Origin: Desulfobulbaceae bacterium
GTDB lineage: Bacteria > Desulfobacterota > Desulfobulbia > Desulfobulbales > Desulfobulbaceae
Length of the DNA stretch: 54,332 nt
NCBI GenBank assembly: GCA_024763055.1
Contig: JANTGH010000005.1
Location: 1 to 54,332 of the forward strand
Reading direction: 5' to 3'
The notes under the pieces were generated by a model. It made no database searches. It had not been told where the DNA came from and saw only the letters and a list, made by a program, of their open reading frames with translations. This document shows, in pieces, positions 28,729-37,522 of this stretch (position 1 is the first letter of the stretch; each line of letters begins with the position of its first letter). Made by a program: the position numbers and the translations under genes.

Positions 28729-29463
28729 ATGACTGATTTTTCTGGACAGAAGGCGATTGTTACCGGAGCGACCCGTGGTATTGGTCGGGCGGTTGCCGAG
28801 GCCCTGCTTGAGCATGGGGCTACGGTGATCGGCGTCTATGGAGGCAATGAAAAAGCGGCCGCGGAGTTTCAGTCTGTTTTCACTGATGATCAATTGCAGA
28901 TGCATAAGGTGGATGTCAGTGATTATTCGGCGGTGGAGGCCCTGTACGGCCGTGTGGAAGAGCAATTTGACTCCCTTGATATTCTTATTAACTGCGCAGG
29001 CATCCGTCGGGACGGGGCTCTGGCCATGATGAAGGAAGAGGACTGGCGACGGGTGATTGATGTTAATCTTACCGGCGGCTATACCTTGGCCAAGTTTGCC
29101 GTCCAGCTTATGATGAAACAAAAATACGGCCGGATTGTTTTCATAACCTCGCCCATGGGGCATCTCGGCTTTGCCGGTCAAACCAATTATGCCGCTTCCA
29201 AAGCCGGTCAGGTGGGAATGATGAAATCCCTGTCCAAGGAGGTGGCGAAACGAAAAATCACGGTCAATTGTGTTTCGCCCGGTTTTATTGACACGGATTT
29301 TCTCCACGGGTTGACCGAGGCTCAGATGAAAGAGTATAAGAAAATGGTTCCGGTTAGACGATTCGGCACCCCGGACGAAGTTGCCGAGGCGGTTCTTTTT
29401 TTGGCGGGAAAAAGGGCCGGTTATATTAACGGCAGTGTCCTTGAGATCACCGGTGGTTTATGA
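28729..29463 (+). CDS. 3-oxoacyl-ACP reductase, FabG-like SDR (KR)
   Basis: AIVTGATRGIGRAVAEALLEHGA; NCAGIRRDGALAMM; FITSPMGHLGFAGQTNYAASKAG (Ser/Tyr/Lys); ITVNCVSPGFIDTDF. Confidence 0.92.
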   Translation: MTDFSGQKAIVTGATRGIGRAVAEALLEHGATVIGVYGGNEKAAAEFQSVFTDDQLQMHKVDVSDYSAVEALYGRVEEQFDSLDILINCAGIRRDGALAMMKEEDWRRVIDVNLTGGYTLAKFAVQLMMKQKYGRIVFITSPMGHLGFAGQTNYAASKAGQVGMMKSLSKEVAKRKITVNCVSPGFIDTDFLHGLTEAQMKEYKKMVPVRRFGTPDEVAEAVLFLAGKRAGYINGSVLEITGGL

Positions 29464-29912
29464 CGGCTTCTCCGGAGCATGAATTTATAACAAGAAAAAT
29501 TCCGCACCGGCCACCGTTTCTCTGGTTGGACAGGGTTGTGGAACTCACTGATCAGCGGGTCCGGGCGGAAAAATTCCTTGACCCGGAGCTGGAGCTATTT
29601 AGTGGCCATTACCCGGATTATCCATTGATGCCCGGTGTCCTGCTCTGTGAGGCGGTGTTTCAGGCAGGCGCCCTGTTGATTGCCGAACAGTCGACCCGGG
29701 CGGGTCTGATTGCCGGAGTACCGGTTCTGGCCAGGATACAAGGGGCAAAGTTCAAGCGAGAGGTCCGGCCTGGAGAAACTATTGCCATTGAGGCGAGGAT
29801 CAAGGAAAAAATCGGGCCGGCCTGGTTTCTTAAGGGGACGGTGCGAGTACGGGAAAAGGTTGCCGTGCAGGTCGAGTTTTCCTGTGCTGTGAAAGAAGCA
29901 AATTATGGATAG
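29460..29912 (+). CDS. 3-hydroxyacyl-ACP dehydratase, FabZ-like hotdog (DH)
   Basis: [44 protein letters not shown] (catalytic His and Glu); 4-bp overlap with KR. Confidence 0.9.
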   Translation: MTASPEHEFITRKIPHRPPFLWLDRVVELTDQRVRAEKFLDPELELFSGHYPDYPLMPGVLLCEAVFQAGALLIAEQSTRAGLIAGVPVLARIQGAKFKREVRPGETIAIEARIKEKIGPAWFLKGTVRVREKVAVQVEFSCAVKEANYG

Positions 29913-29926
29913 CGTCTGGTGGGACA

Positions 29927-30727
29927 ATGGATTTTTTAGCACTTGACGGCAAAAAAATTATTGTTTTCGGACTTGCCAATAAAAAGTCCGTGGCCTGCGC
30001 CATTGGCAGAGTCCTGATTGATGCCGGTGCCGAGGTTGTCCATGTGGTGCGCTCGGAGAAGAGGGCGCATACCGCTCGTAAACTCTTTCCTGACCATCCG
30101 GTCTTTACCTGTGATGTGGAGGAAGAGGGCAATATTATCCGGGTCAGGGACGAGATTGCGGCCAATGTCGGCGGCCCTATTGCCGGATTAGTACATTCCA
30201 TAGCCTTTGCCAATTATTCAGAAGGCATAAGGCCGTTTCATGAGACCTTGAAAGGAGATTTTCTGCAGGCCCTGGATATTTCCTGCTTTTCTCTGATATC
30301 GATCTGTAATCATTTTAAAGGATTGTTGGCAAAAGACGCTTCCGTGGTTACTATTTCCATATCCACCACGAAGATGGCGGCGGAAAATTATGGGTACATG
30401 GCTCCGATCAAGGCGGCCCTGGAGTCTTCGCTCTGCTTTTTAGCCAAGGGCTTTTCCGCTTTTTCGCAGGTTCGTTTCAACGCGGTCTGCCCCAGTTTGC
30501 TCAAGACCTCGGCTTCCGCCGGAATCCCGGGGTATGTCGATTCGTATCTCTACGCGGAACAGGCCATTTTGCGTAAAAAAGCCTTGAAAACAATTGAAGC
30601 GGCCAACGTGGCTGCTTTTCTTCTTTCTTCCCGATCCTCCGGTATTACCGGCCAATGTCTGGTGGTGGATGCGGGTATGGGGTTTAATTATTTTGATCGG
30701 GACATTGTTGCCGGGGTTGTGGGATAG
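29927..30727 (+). CDS. FabI-like SDR, putative divergent enoyl-ACP reductase (ER)
   Basis: [46 protein letters not shown]-x6-K in [29 protein letters not shown]. Confidence 0.83.
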   Translation: MDFLALDGKKIIVFGLANKKSVACAIGRVLIDAGAEVVHVVRSEKRAHTARKLFPDHPVFTCDVEEEGNIIRVRDEIAANVGGPIAGLVHSIAFANYSEGIRPFHETLKGDFLQALDISCFSLISICNHFKGLLAKDASVVTISISTTKMAAENYGYMAPIKAALESSLCFLAKGFSAFSQVRFNAVCPSLLKTSASAGIPGYVDSYLYAEQAILRKKALKTIEAANVAAFLLSSRSSGITGQCLVVDAGMGFNYFDRDIVAGVVG

Positions 30728-30728
30728 A

Positions 30729-30968
30729 ATGATGGAAACGTTTTTTCCCCGGATTGTGGGCATGGTCCGTCATGCTGTAGCGGTTTTTTTTGCCCGTGAG
30801 ACTCCACTCTATGTCAAGCTGCTTCTTGGTACCGGCCTGCTGTACATCCTTTCTCCTTATGATTTGATTCCTGAATGGGTTCCTGTAGTCGGCGTGCTTG
30901 ATGATTTCGCCCTGGCCGCCCTGCTGATTAGCTGGGCGGCCGGATTTCGCCTGCCGGACAGGCATTGA
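30729..30968 (+). CDS. DUF1232 (YkvA-like) small membrane protein
   Basis: YVKLLLGTGLLYILSPYDLIPEWVPVVGVLDDFALAALLISWA. Real start at ATG 30729/30732; the track's upstream extension overlaps ER. Confidence 0.8.
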   Translation: MMETFFPRIVGMVRHAVAVFFARETPLYVKLLLGTGLLYILSPYDLIPEWVPVVGVLDDFALAALLISWAAGFRLPDRH

Positions 30969-31033
30969 TTACCGAACAGGTAATAATGATTATGGAATTT
31001 TTTGTTGGATTGTAACCCTGACCCCTGGATTTT

Positions 31034-32068
31034 ATGCAATATTCCCGAGTTTGCCTGCAGAGCTTCGGTTATGAACTGCCGCCGGTCGTGTTGAGCTCAG
31101 ACGAGCTGGAAAAGCGGCTTGCCCCTGTCTATGAGCGGTTGAAGCTTCCCGCAGGCCGCCTGGAGCTGATGACCGGCATCAAGAGCCGCAGGTTCTGGGA
31201 ACCCGGGACAAGGCCAAGTCAGGGTGCTGTGCAGGCAGGGAAAAAGGCACTGGAACGCTCTAAAATTTCGCGAAAAGATATTGGCTGTCTGCTCTTTACC
31301 TCGGTCAGCCGTGATATGATGGAGCCTGCCACGGCGGCCTTTGTTCATCGCGGTCTGGATCTGCCCGCAAAATGTCATATTTTTGATATCTCCAACGCCT
31401 GCCTTGGTTTTCTCAACGGGATGATAACACTGGCCAATATGATCGAACTCGGTCAGGTTAAAAGTGGCTTGATTGTGGCCGGAGAAACAGCTGAGAATTT
31501 GCTGGAATCAACCCTTGCCCATATGCTTTCCGACCTGCGTTTAACCCGGAAGAGCATCAAACCGCTTTTCGCCTCCCTGACCATAGGATCAGGAGCTGTG
31601 GCATTGGTGATGACAGACAGAGCGTTTTATGCGTCGGACCATATACTGGTCGGCGGCAGCTGCCGGGCTCATACTAATTATACGGACCTCTGTCAGGGCG
31701 GACGGAACGCGGAGCAGGGCACCCTGATGTCCACGGATTCCGAATTACTGCTGGAAAAGGGTGTGCAGGTCGCGGCCCGGTGTTGGCATAATTTTCAGCA
31801 GTCACTCGGATGGACTGCAGAGTGCATTGACCGTTTTTTTTGTCACCAGGTGGGGCGGGCCCATGCCCAGCTTTTGTTTGAACGATTGCGGCTTGATGAA
31901 CAAAAGAATTTTGAGACCTTGCCCGTCCTCGGCAACGTCGGCTCGGTTTCCGCCCCCATAACCATGGCCATAGGGATCGAGCAGGGGGCCCTTAAGCCGG
32001 GCCAACGGGGAGCGATTCTGGGAATCGGTTCCGGCATTAACTCACTGATGTTAGGGGTTGACTGGTGA
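31034..32068 (+). CDS. oleA: OleA: FabH-like thiolase for head-to-head Claisen condensation of two acyl chains
   Basis: DISNACLGFLNGM (Cys), FFCHQVGRAHA (His), LGNVGSVSAP (Asn), and the OleA hallmark Glu in SRDMMEPATAAFVHRGL. Followed by oleB, oleC and oleD. Confidence 0.9.
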   Translation: MQYSRVCLQSFGYELPPVVLSSDELEKRLAPVYERLKLPAGRLELMTGIKSRRFWEPGTRPSQGAVQAGKKALERSKISRKDIGCLLFTSVSRDMMEPATAAFVHRGLDLPAKCHIFDISNACLGFLNGMITLANMIELGQVKSGLIVAGETAENLLESTLAHMLSDLRLTRKSIKPLFASLTIGSGAVALVMTDRAFYASDHILVGGSCRAHTNYTDLCQGGRNAEQGTLMSTDSELLLEKGVQVAARCWHNFQQSLGWTAECIDRFFCHQVGRAHAQLLFERLRLDEQKNFETLPVLGNVGSVSAPITMAIGIEQGALKPGQRGAILGIGSGINSLMLGVDW

Positions 32069-32931
32069 CGGGTTCCCTCTATCAGTATCCGTTTGTTCCG
32101 AAAAGTTTTTCCGTTGGTCCGCACCACCTTTCTTATGTTGATGAAGGAGAGGGCCCAGCCGTGGTCATGGTGCATGGGAATCCCTCCTGGTCGTATCTGT
32201 ATAGAAACCTGATTACCGCGCTTAAAGGCGAATACCGATGTCTGGCACCGGACCATCTTGGCTGCGGCTTGTCCGATAAACCGCAGAATTACCCTTACCG
32301 TCTACGCAATCATATTAAGAACCTGGAGCAACTGCTTGATCATCTGCGGGTTGAGCGCTGCGTACTTGTGGTCCATGATTGGGGTGGGGCCATTGGCATG
32401 GGTTGGGCAGGCGCGCATTCCGAGCGGATTAAAGGCATCGTGGCGCTTAATACCGCTGCCTTTTTGTCCCGCCGCCTTCCGTTTAGGATAGCGGTCTGCC
32501 GCTGGCCGCTGCTTGGCGCGTTCTTGGTGCGTGGATTGAACGGATTTGCCGGTGCGGCCACCTCCATGGCTGTTCATTACAGGATGGATGAGAGGATAAA
32601 GGCGGGATTCCTTGCCCCTTATGACAGCTGGAAAAATCGGGTGGCCATTCATCGTTTTGTTCAGGACATTCCCATGCGGGAAGATCATCCATCCCGGCAG
32701 GCCCTGAAATCAGTTACGTCATCTCTCGGTCGGTTGCGTGACAAGCCGATGCTGGTTCTCTGGGGTGGTCGGGATTTTTGTTTTAACCGCTTGTTTTATG
32801 ATGAGTGGTGTCAGCGGTTTCCCAGGGCCAGGACCCATTATTTTGAAGACGGTGGCCATTATGTACTGGAAGATATTTTCCCCAGAGCAATGGAACGGAT
32901 AGCTCCCTTTTTGAAAAGTTGTTATGGATGA
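32065..32931 (+). CDS. oleB: OleB: alpha/beta hydrolase (beta-lactone decarboxylase, haloalkane-dehalogenase-like)
   Basis: VMVHGNPSWSYLYRNLI; nucleophile Asp in VLVVHDWGGAIGMGW; YFEDGGHYVLED. GTG start overlaps the oleA stop by 4 bp. Confidence 0.88.
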   Translation: MTGSLYQYPFVPKSFSVGPHHLSYVDEGEGPAVVMVHGNPSWSYLYRNLITALKGEYRCLAPDHLGCGLSDKPQNYPYRLRNHIKNLEQLLDHLRVERCVLVVHDWGGAIGMGWAGAHSERIKGIVALNTAAFLSRRLPFRIAVCRWPLLGAFLVRGLNGFAGAATSMAVHYRMDERIKAGFLAPYDSWKNRVAIHRFVQDIPMREDHPSRQALKSVTSSLGRLRDKPMLVLWGGRDFCFNRLFYDEWCQRFPRARTHYFEDGGHYVLEDIFPRAMERIAPFLKSCYG

Positions 32932-34558
32932 TTGTAATATAGCCGCAGTCTTGGGCCGCGTTGCAGCGGAACGGGGAGATGAAGCCGCTCTGGTCGTCAA
33001 GAAAAGGCGCGGATACCGGAGATACAGTTTTCGCGAATTGAATTTCAATCGACAGGATTTTGCCGCCCGCCTGATTTGTGCCGGTATTGGTTCCGGAGAC
33101 CGGGTAATGCTCATGGTCCGTCCCTCCATGGAGTTTATCTGTCTTACCTTTGCCTTGTTTTCCATCGGGGCCGTGGTCATCCTTATTGATCCCGGCATGG
33201 GGTACCGTAATCTCCTGCGCTGTATCCAATCGGTCAAACCCGACATTCTCATTGGTATTCCCAAGGCTGTGCTGTTCAGTCGGTTGTTTCCCAGGCCCTT
33301 TGCCACCGTGCGCAAGCGGATTTGTGTCGGTCGAGGTTTCGGCGTCCTGGGAGAATCTCTGGCAGTTCTGAAACCTGCGATGAAGGGGCAGGATTTCGCA
33401 GCGGCAACTGATGACCTGGCGGCTATTATTTTTACTACCGGTTCCACCGGGCCGCCCAAAGGAGTGCAGTATACGCATGGTATCTTTCACGCTCAGCTGC
33501 ATCTCATTAAGGAGTACTACGGGATTGGGCCCGGAGAAGTTGATCAACCGGCCTTTCCGTTGTTTGCCCTTTTTTCCACGGCGCTCGGCGCATGTGCAGT
33601 TATACCGGACATGGATCCAAGCAGGCCGGCGAAGGTCAATCCGCAAAGGTTTATTCGCAGTCTCATGGATGAAAAGGTGACCTATTCGTTCGGCAGTCCG
33701 GCGATCTGGAATGTGGTCAGCCGGTATTGCCTGGATAAGCGTATCACCCTGCCCGTTAAAAAAATTCTGATGGCCGGCGCCCCGGTTCCCGGGGAACTGG
33801 TGGAGCGGCTTGCGAAAATCATTCCGACGGATGGTGAGATTCATACTCCCTATGGGGCAACGGAAAGCCTGCCCATTGCCTCCATAAACGGCCGTGAGAT
33901 AGTGAGAGATTGCTGGCCGTTGACCGGCAGGGGGAGAGGGGTATGCGTGGGCAGGCCGTTGCCGGATATAACAATAACAATTATTCGTCCGGTTGAGGGA
34001 CCGATTGGTGACTGGCAACAGGCGAGAGAACTCGATTCCGGGGAGATCGGCGAGATAGTGGTTAAGGGACCGGTGGTCACACGGGCTTACGATCATAATC
34101 CGGCTGAAACGCAAATGGCCAAGATAACTGACGGCGATTCTTTCCGGCACCGAATGGGGGATATGGGTTACTTTGATACCTCGGGTCGCCTCTGGTTCTG
34201 CGGTCGTAAGGCGCATGTCGTCCACACTGCGGACGGACCGATGTATTCCATCTGTTGTGAGGGTATCTTTAATACCCATCCGCAGGTGGTACGCTCCGCC
34301 CTGGTTGGAGTGGGAGAAGCGGGAGCGCAGAAACCGGTCCTGCTGGTAGAAAAAGTGGCTGGAATGGATGAATCCACCCTGATTTCCCAGCTAAGGGACC
34401 TGGCGGGACAGCATGAATTAACGCGGAGTATTGCAACCTTTTTCGTGCATCCTGGGTTTCCGGTGGATATTCGACATAATGCCAAGATTTTTCGAGAAAA
34501 ACTTGCGCTTTGGGCCGAGAAAAAATTGCAGGGGCACTCCTGCCGGGACGGGCTCTGA
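32924..34558 (+). CDS. oleC: OleC: AMP-dependent beta-lactone synthetase (acyl-CoA synthetase superfamily)
   Basis: AIIFTTGSTGPPKGVQYTHGIFHAQLHLIKEYYGIGPGEVDQPAFPLFALF; IHTPYGATESLPIASI; overlaps the oleB stop by 8 bp. Confidence 0.88.
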   Translation: MDDCNIAAVLGRVAAERGDEAALVVKKRRGYRRYSFRELNFNRQDFAARLICAGIGSGDRVMLMVRPSMEFICLTFALFSIGAVVILIDPGMGYRNLLRCIQSVKPDILIGIPKAVLFSRLFPRPFATVRKRICVGRGFGVLGESLAVLKPAMKGQDFAAATDDLAAIIFTTGSTGPPKGVQYTHGIFHAQLHLIKEYYGIGPGEVDQPAFPLFALFSTALGACAVIPDMDPSRPAKVNPQRFIRSLMDEKVTYSFGSPAIWNVVSRYCLDKRITLPVKKILMAGAPVPGELVERLAKIIPTDGEIHTPYGATESLPIASINGREIVRDCWPLTGRGRGVCVGRPLPDITITIIRPVEGPIGDWQQARELDSGEIGEIVVKGPVVTRAYDHNPAETQMAKITDGDSFRHRMGDMGYFDTSGRLWFCGRKAHVVHTADGPMYSICCEGIFNTHPQVVRSALVGVGEAGAQKPVLLVEKVAGMDESTLISQLRDLAGQHELTRSIATFFVHPGFPVDIRHNAKIFREKLALWAEKKLQGHSCRDGL

Positions 34559-34583
34559 TGATGAGTACTTTCGTGGAGGTGTC

Positions 34584-35585
34584 ATGAACAGGGTTGTTGT
34601 GACCGGCGGTGGCGGATTTGTCGGTTCAGCCATTGTCCGCAGACTGCTGGCGAGGGGTGACCGGGTAACTGTGGTTGGTCGTTCCAGGTATCCTGAACTC
34701 ATCGCGATGGGTGTCACCTGCCTGCAGGGTGATATTGCCGACCAGAATCTTATGAATCAGGCCTGTAAAAATACCGACCTGGTGTTTCATGTGGCGGCCA
34801 AGGCCGGTATCTGGGGCAGATGGCAGGATTACGTTCAGACAAATGTTCACGGCACCATCGCCTGTATCAGAAGCTGCCGGAAGAATAATGTTCCTGCGTT
34901 GGTGTATACCTCAACCCCGTCCGTGGTTTTTGATCGACATGATCTTGAAGGGGCCGACGAGCGAACACCTTATGCGAAAAAGAGCCTTTGTCATTATGCG
35001 ATGAGTAAAATTATTGCCGAAAAGCTTGTTTTGCAGGCGAACAGCGCAACGCTGTCAACCACGGCAATCAGGCCGCACCTGATCTGGGGACCGGGAGACC
35101 CTCATCTGGTTCCCCGACTGCTGGATCGAGGGCAAAGAAAAAAGCTTAAGATCGTAGGAAACGGCGCTAATCAGGTGGATATTACCTATATCGACAATGT
35201 CGTCCAGGCGCACCTGCTGGCCGCGGATAATCTTCTTGGAACAGGAAGTGCTGCCGGACGCGCTTTTTTTATCGGTCAGGAAAAGCCCGTTGTTCTGTGG
35301 GAGTGGATAAACGGTTTATTTGCGGAAATGGGCATTGAGCGGGTACGGAAAAGGGTTCCGTTTATGTTTGCCTATCTTGCCGGCGGCCTGCTCGAATTAA
35401 TGTATAGTGGATTGCAACGCACCGTGGAACCGCCGATGACCAGGTTTGTCGCCCTGCAGCTGGCCAGGTCGCATTGGTTTAATCATGGTGCGGCTGAAGA
35501 AGTCCTTGGCTATCAACCTGAGATTTCAACCCGGGAGGGTATGAAACGGCTTCTTCGGTATTGCAGGAATGGAGTTGAGCGGTAA
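34584..35585 (+). CDS. oleD: OleD: NADPH-dependent 2-alkyl-3-ketoacid reductase (3-beta-HSD/SDR)
   Basis: MNRVVVTGGGGFVGSAIVRRLLARGDRVTVVGRS; YTSTPSVVFD; CHYAMSKIIAEKLVL (YxxxK). True start at ATG 34584, RBS GTGGAGGTG. Confidence 0.88.
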   Translation: MNRVVVTGGGGFVGSAIVRRLLARGDRVTVVGRSRYPELIAMGVTCLQGDIADQNLMNQACKNTDLVFHVAAKAGIWGRWQDYVQTNVHGTIACIRSCRKNNVPALVYTSTPSVVFDRHDLEGADERTPYAKKSLCHYAMSKIIAEKLVLQANSATLSTTAIRPHLIWGPGDPHLVPRLLDRGQRKKLKIVGNGANQVDITYIDNVVQAHLLAADNLLGTGSAAGRAFFIGQEKPVVLWEWINGLFAEMGIERVRKRVPFMFAYLAGGLLELMYSGLQRTVEPPMTRFVALQLARSHWFNHGAAEEVLGYQPEISTREGMKRLLRYCRNGVER

Positions 35586-35648
35586 TTATTGGTTTTAATT
35601 TTTTTGGCTTTCGCATCAATTTTTTTGAATGACGGCCGGAATGCGTAA

Positions 35649-35668
35649 TCCCGCCCGTACTGGCGGGA
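35649..35668. repeat. Short REP-like hairpin between oleD and the atp operon
   Basis: TCCCGCC-cgtact-GGCGGGA perfect 7-bp inverted repeat. Confidence 0.5.
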
Positions 35669-35825
35669 AGTATCAGGCAAGCTGGGAAAAAAATGTTCCC
35701 CGTTACCCAGAAAAAAGATTTGACAATATGCCCTTTTTTAATTAGGTATCCCCTCGTGACCTGAACCACCATTCACTTTCTTTCGTTAGGGAAGAGATTT
35801 TATAAAGTCATCAGGAGTAGTTGTT

Positions 35826-36257
35826 ATGATTACGTTAGACGTTACCTTGATAGTACATCTTGTTATTATGCTTACTATGATGTTTGTTCTCAATGCAATA
35901 CTCTATAAGCCCATTCTTGCTATTTTGAAAAAGCGGCAGGAAAAAATCGATGGGCTTAATAATGATGCTGACCAGTTTGAAGAAAATGCCCGTCATCGTC
36001 AGGCCGAAGTAGATAAGAAGATGCATGAGGCAAGTATGAAAGCAAAAAAGGCTCTTGATGGCGCCCGGAGTGAAGCGCAGGTTGTCGGTGCTGAAAAGCT
36101 TGCGGCAATCAGGCAGGAAGCGGATGGGGAAAAAGAAAAACAGTTAAGCGCGCTTCGCACCGAAATACAGACCGCCAGAAAAGAGCTTCAGGATAATACG
36201 GCTGGGTTTGCCCAGGAAATGGCTGCAAAGATACTTGGAAGGAGTCTGGAGGCATGA
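35826..36257 (+). CDS. atpF': F1Fo ATP synthase subunit b' (B/B')
   Basis: 142-aa single-TM coiled coil; FVLNAILYKPILAILKKRQEKIDGL; first gene of the atp operon. Confidence 0.87.
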   Translation: MITLDVTLIVHLVIMLTMMFVLNAILYKPILAILKKRQEKIDGLNNDADQFEENARHRQAEVDKKMHEASMKAKKALDGARSEAQVVGAEKLAAIRQEADGEKEKQLSALRTEIQTARKELQDNTAGFAQEMAAKILGRSLEA

Positions 36258-36979
36258 AGGTGAAAATAATTAAGATTGTTCTGCCTGTACTGTTGGCAGT
36301 TGCCCTTTGTGCGGCGCCAGCAGTTTTTGCTGCGGAACATGGAGCTGCAGAGGCAATTGCTGCAGATGGTCAGGCGTTGCATGGTGTTGAAGCAGGGCAC
36401 GGTGAGCAGGCTGCAGAAATGGCGGTTGCGGTTCACGAGGGTGCAGGTGGTGCTGTTGAGCACGCGGCTGGAGAGCATCATGCGCCAATGATTACACCAG
36501 CCAAACTGAAAGACTTGTTTTGGTTGACATTAAACTTTCTGGGTCTTGTAATTATCCTGGTAAAGTTTCTCGCCAAGCCCATCAGCTCCGCGTTAATCGG
36601 TCGTCAGGTACAGATCAAAGAGGAGCTGGAAAATCTGCAGCTGAAAAGAGATGAAGCCGAGCGTTCTTATAAAGAGTTCGAGTCTCGATTGGCCGGCATG
36701 GAAAAAGAGATGGAAGGCGTTGTAGAAAAAGCTGTTGCTCTTGCTGAAACTGAGAAAAAGAGAATTCTTGAAGAGGCTGAGCGGGCAGCTGAAGATATTA
36801 AGCGTCAAGCGGAAGCAGCAGTAATGGCTGAGCTGGTTGATGCGAAGCGTTCATTGCGCGATGAGGTTGCCGATCAGGCGGCCGCTATGGCTGAAGAGTT
36901 GATCGTGAAAAATCTGACCCCTAAGGATCAGGTCGCGATTACTGAACAGTATCTTGACAGAGTGGGTGCGGTACAGTGA
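36254..36979 (+). CDS. atpF: F1Fo ATP synthase subunit b with N-terminal signal peptide and Ala/Glu/His-rich extension
   Basis: MKVKIIKIVLPVLLAVALCAAPAVFAAEHGAAEAIAADGQALHGVEAGHGEQAAE... then FWLTLNFLGLVIILVKFLAKPISSALIGRQVQIKEELENLQLKRDEAE. Confidence 0.88.
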   Translation: MKVKIIKIVLPVLLAVALCAAPAVFAAEHGAAEAIAADGQALHGVEAGHGEQAAEMAVAVHEGAGGAVEHAAGEHHAPMITPAKLKDLFWLTLNFLGLVIILVKFLAKPISSALIGRQVQIKEELENLQLKRDEAERSYKEFESRLAGMEKEMEGVVEKAVALAETEKKRILEEAERAAEDIKRQAEAAVMAELVDAKRSLRDEVADQAAAMAEELIVKNLTPKDQVAITEQYLDRVGAVQ

Positions 36980-37518
36980 GACAGACTATCTTAGCACAAC
37001 GGTATGCCAGGGCGCTTTTTTCCCTTGGCAAAGAGAAAGGGAAAAATGAAAGTTACAGCAAGGCGCTCGGCGCAATTGCTGAGCTCTATAAAGAGGAATC
37101 TATAGAGAATGCTTTGATCAATCCGTTATATCCGCTTGATGTCAGGCAAAAGGTTATGGCAAAAATTGCCAAATCAGCCAAAGCGGATACAATCTTGACC
37201 AGTTTCTTGAATCTTCTCGTTGAGAAGAAGAGAGCGGATATCCTGCCGGATATTGCTCATGAGATGCAGGTCATGGTTGATCAGGAGCAGAACATCAGCC
37301 ATGGTTCAGTGGTATCGGCCATCAAGCTTGATAAAGCCCTGAAGGAAAAAATCCAGCAGGCTCTGGAAAAAATTACAGGAAACAAGGTCATGCTTGAGGC
37401 CAGTGTCGATCCATCCATCATTGGCGGTGTCATCGCCAAGGTGGGCGACCTGGTACTTGATGGGAGTATAAAAACACAACTTAATGGATTAAAAGAGTCT
37501 ATCAAGGGGAGAGAATAG
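36976..37518 (+). CDS. atpH: ATP synthase subunit delta
   Basis: [51 protein letters not shown]. Confidence 0.95.
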   Translation: MRQTILAQRYARALFSLGKEKGKNESYSKALGAIAELYKEESIENALINPLYPLDVRQKVMAKIAKSAKADTILTSFLNLLVEKKRADILPDIAHEMQVMVDQEQNISHGSVVSAIKLDKALKEKIQQALEKITGNKVMLEASVDPSIIGGVIAKVGDLVLDGSIKTQLNGLKESIKGRE

Positions 37519-37522
37519 TCAA

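Noticed and set aside
32783-34279. 498-aa minus-strand ORF antisense to oleC
   Set aside because: Overlaps the well-supported OleC frame with clear AMP-ligase motifs. The antisense translation has no recognisable motif and a scattered composition, so it is a shadow ORF.
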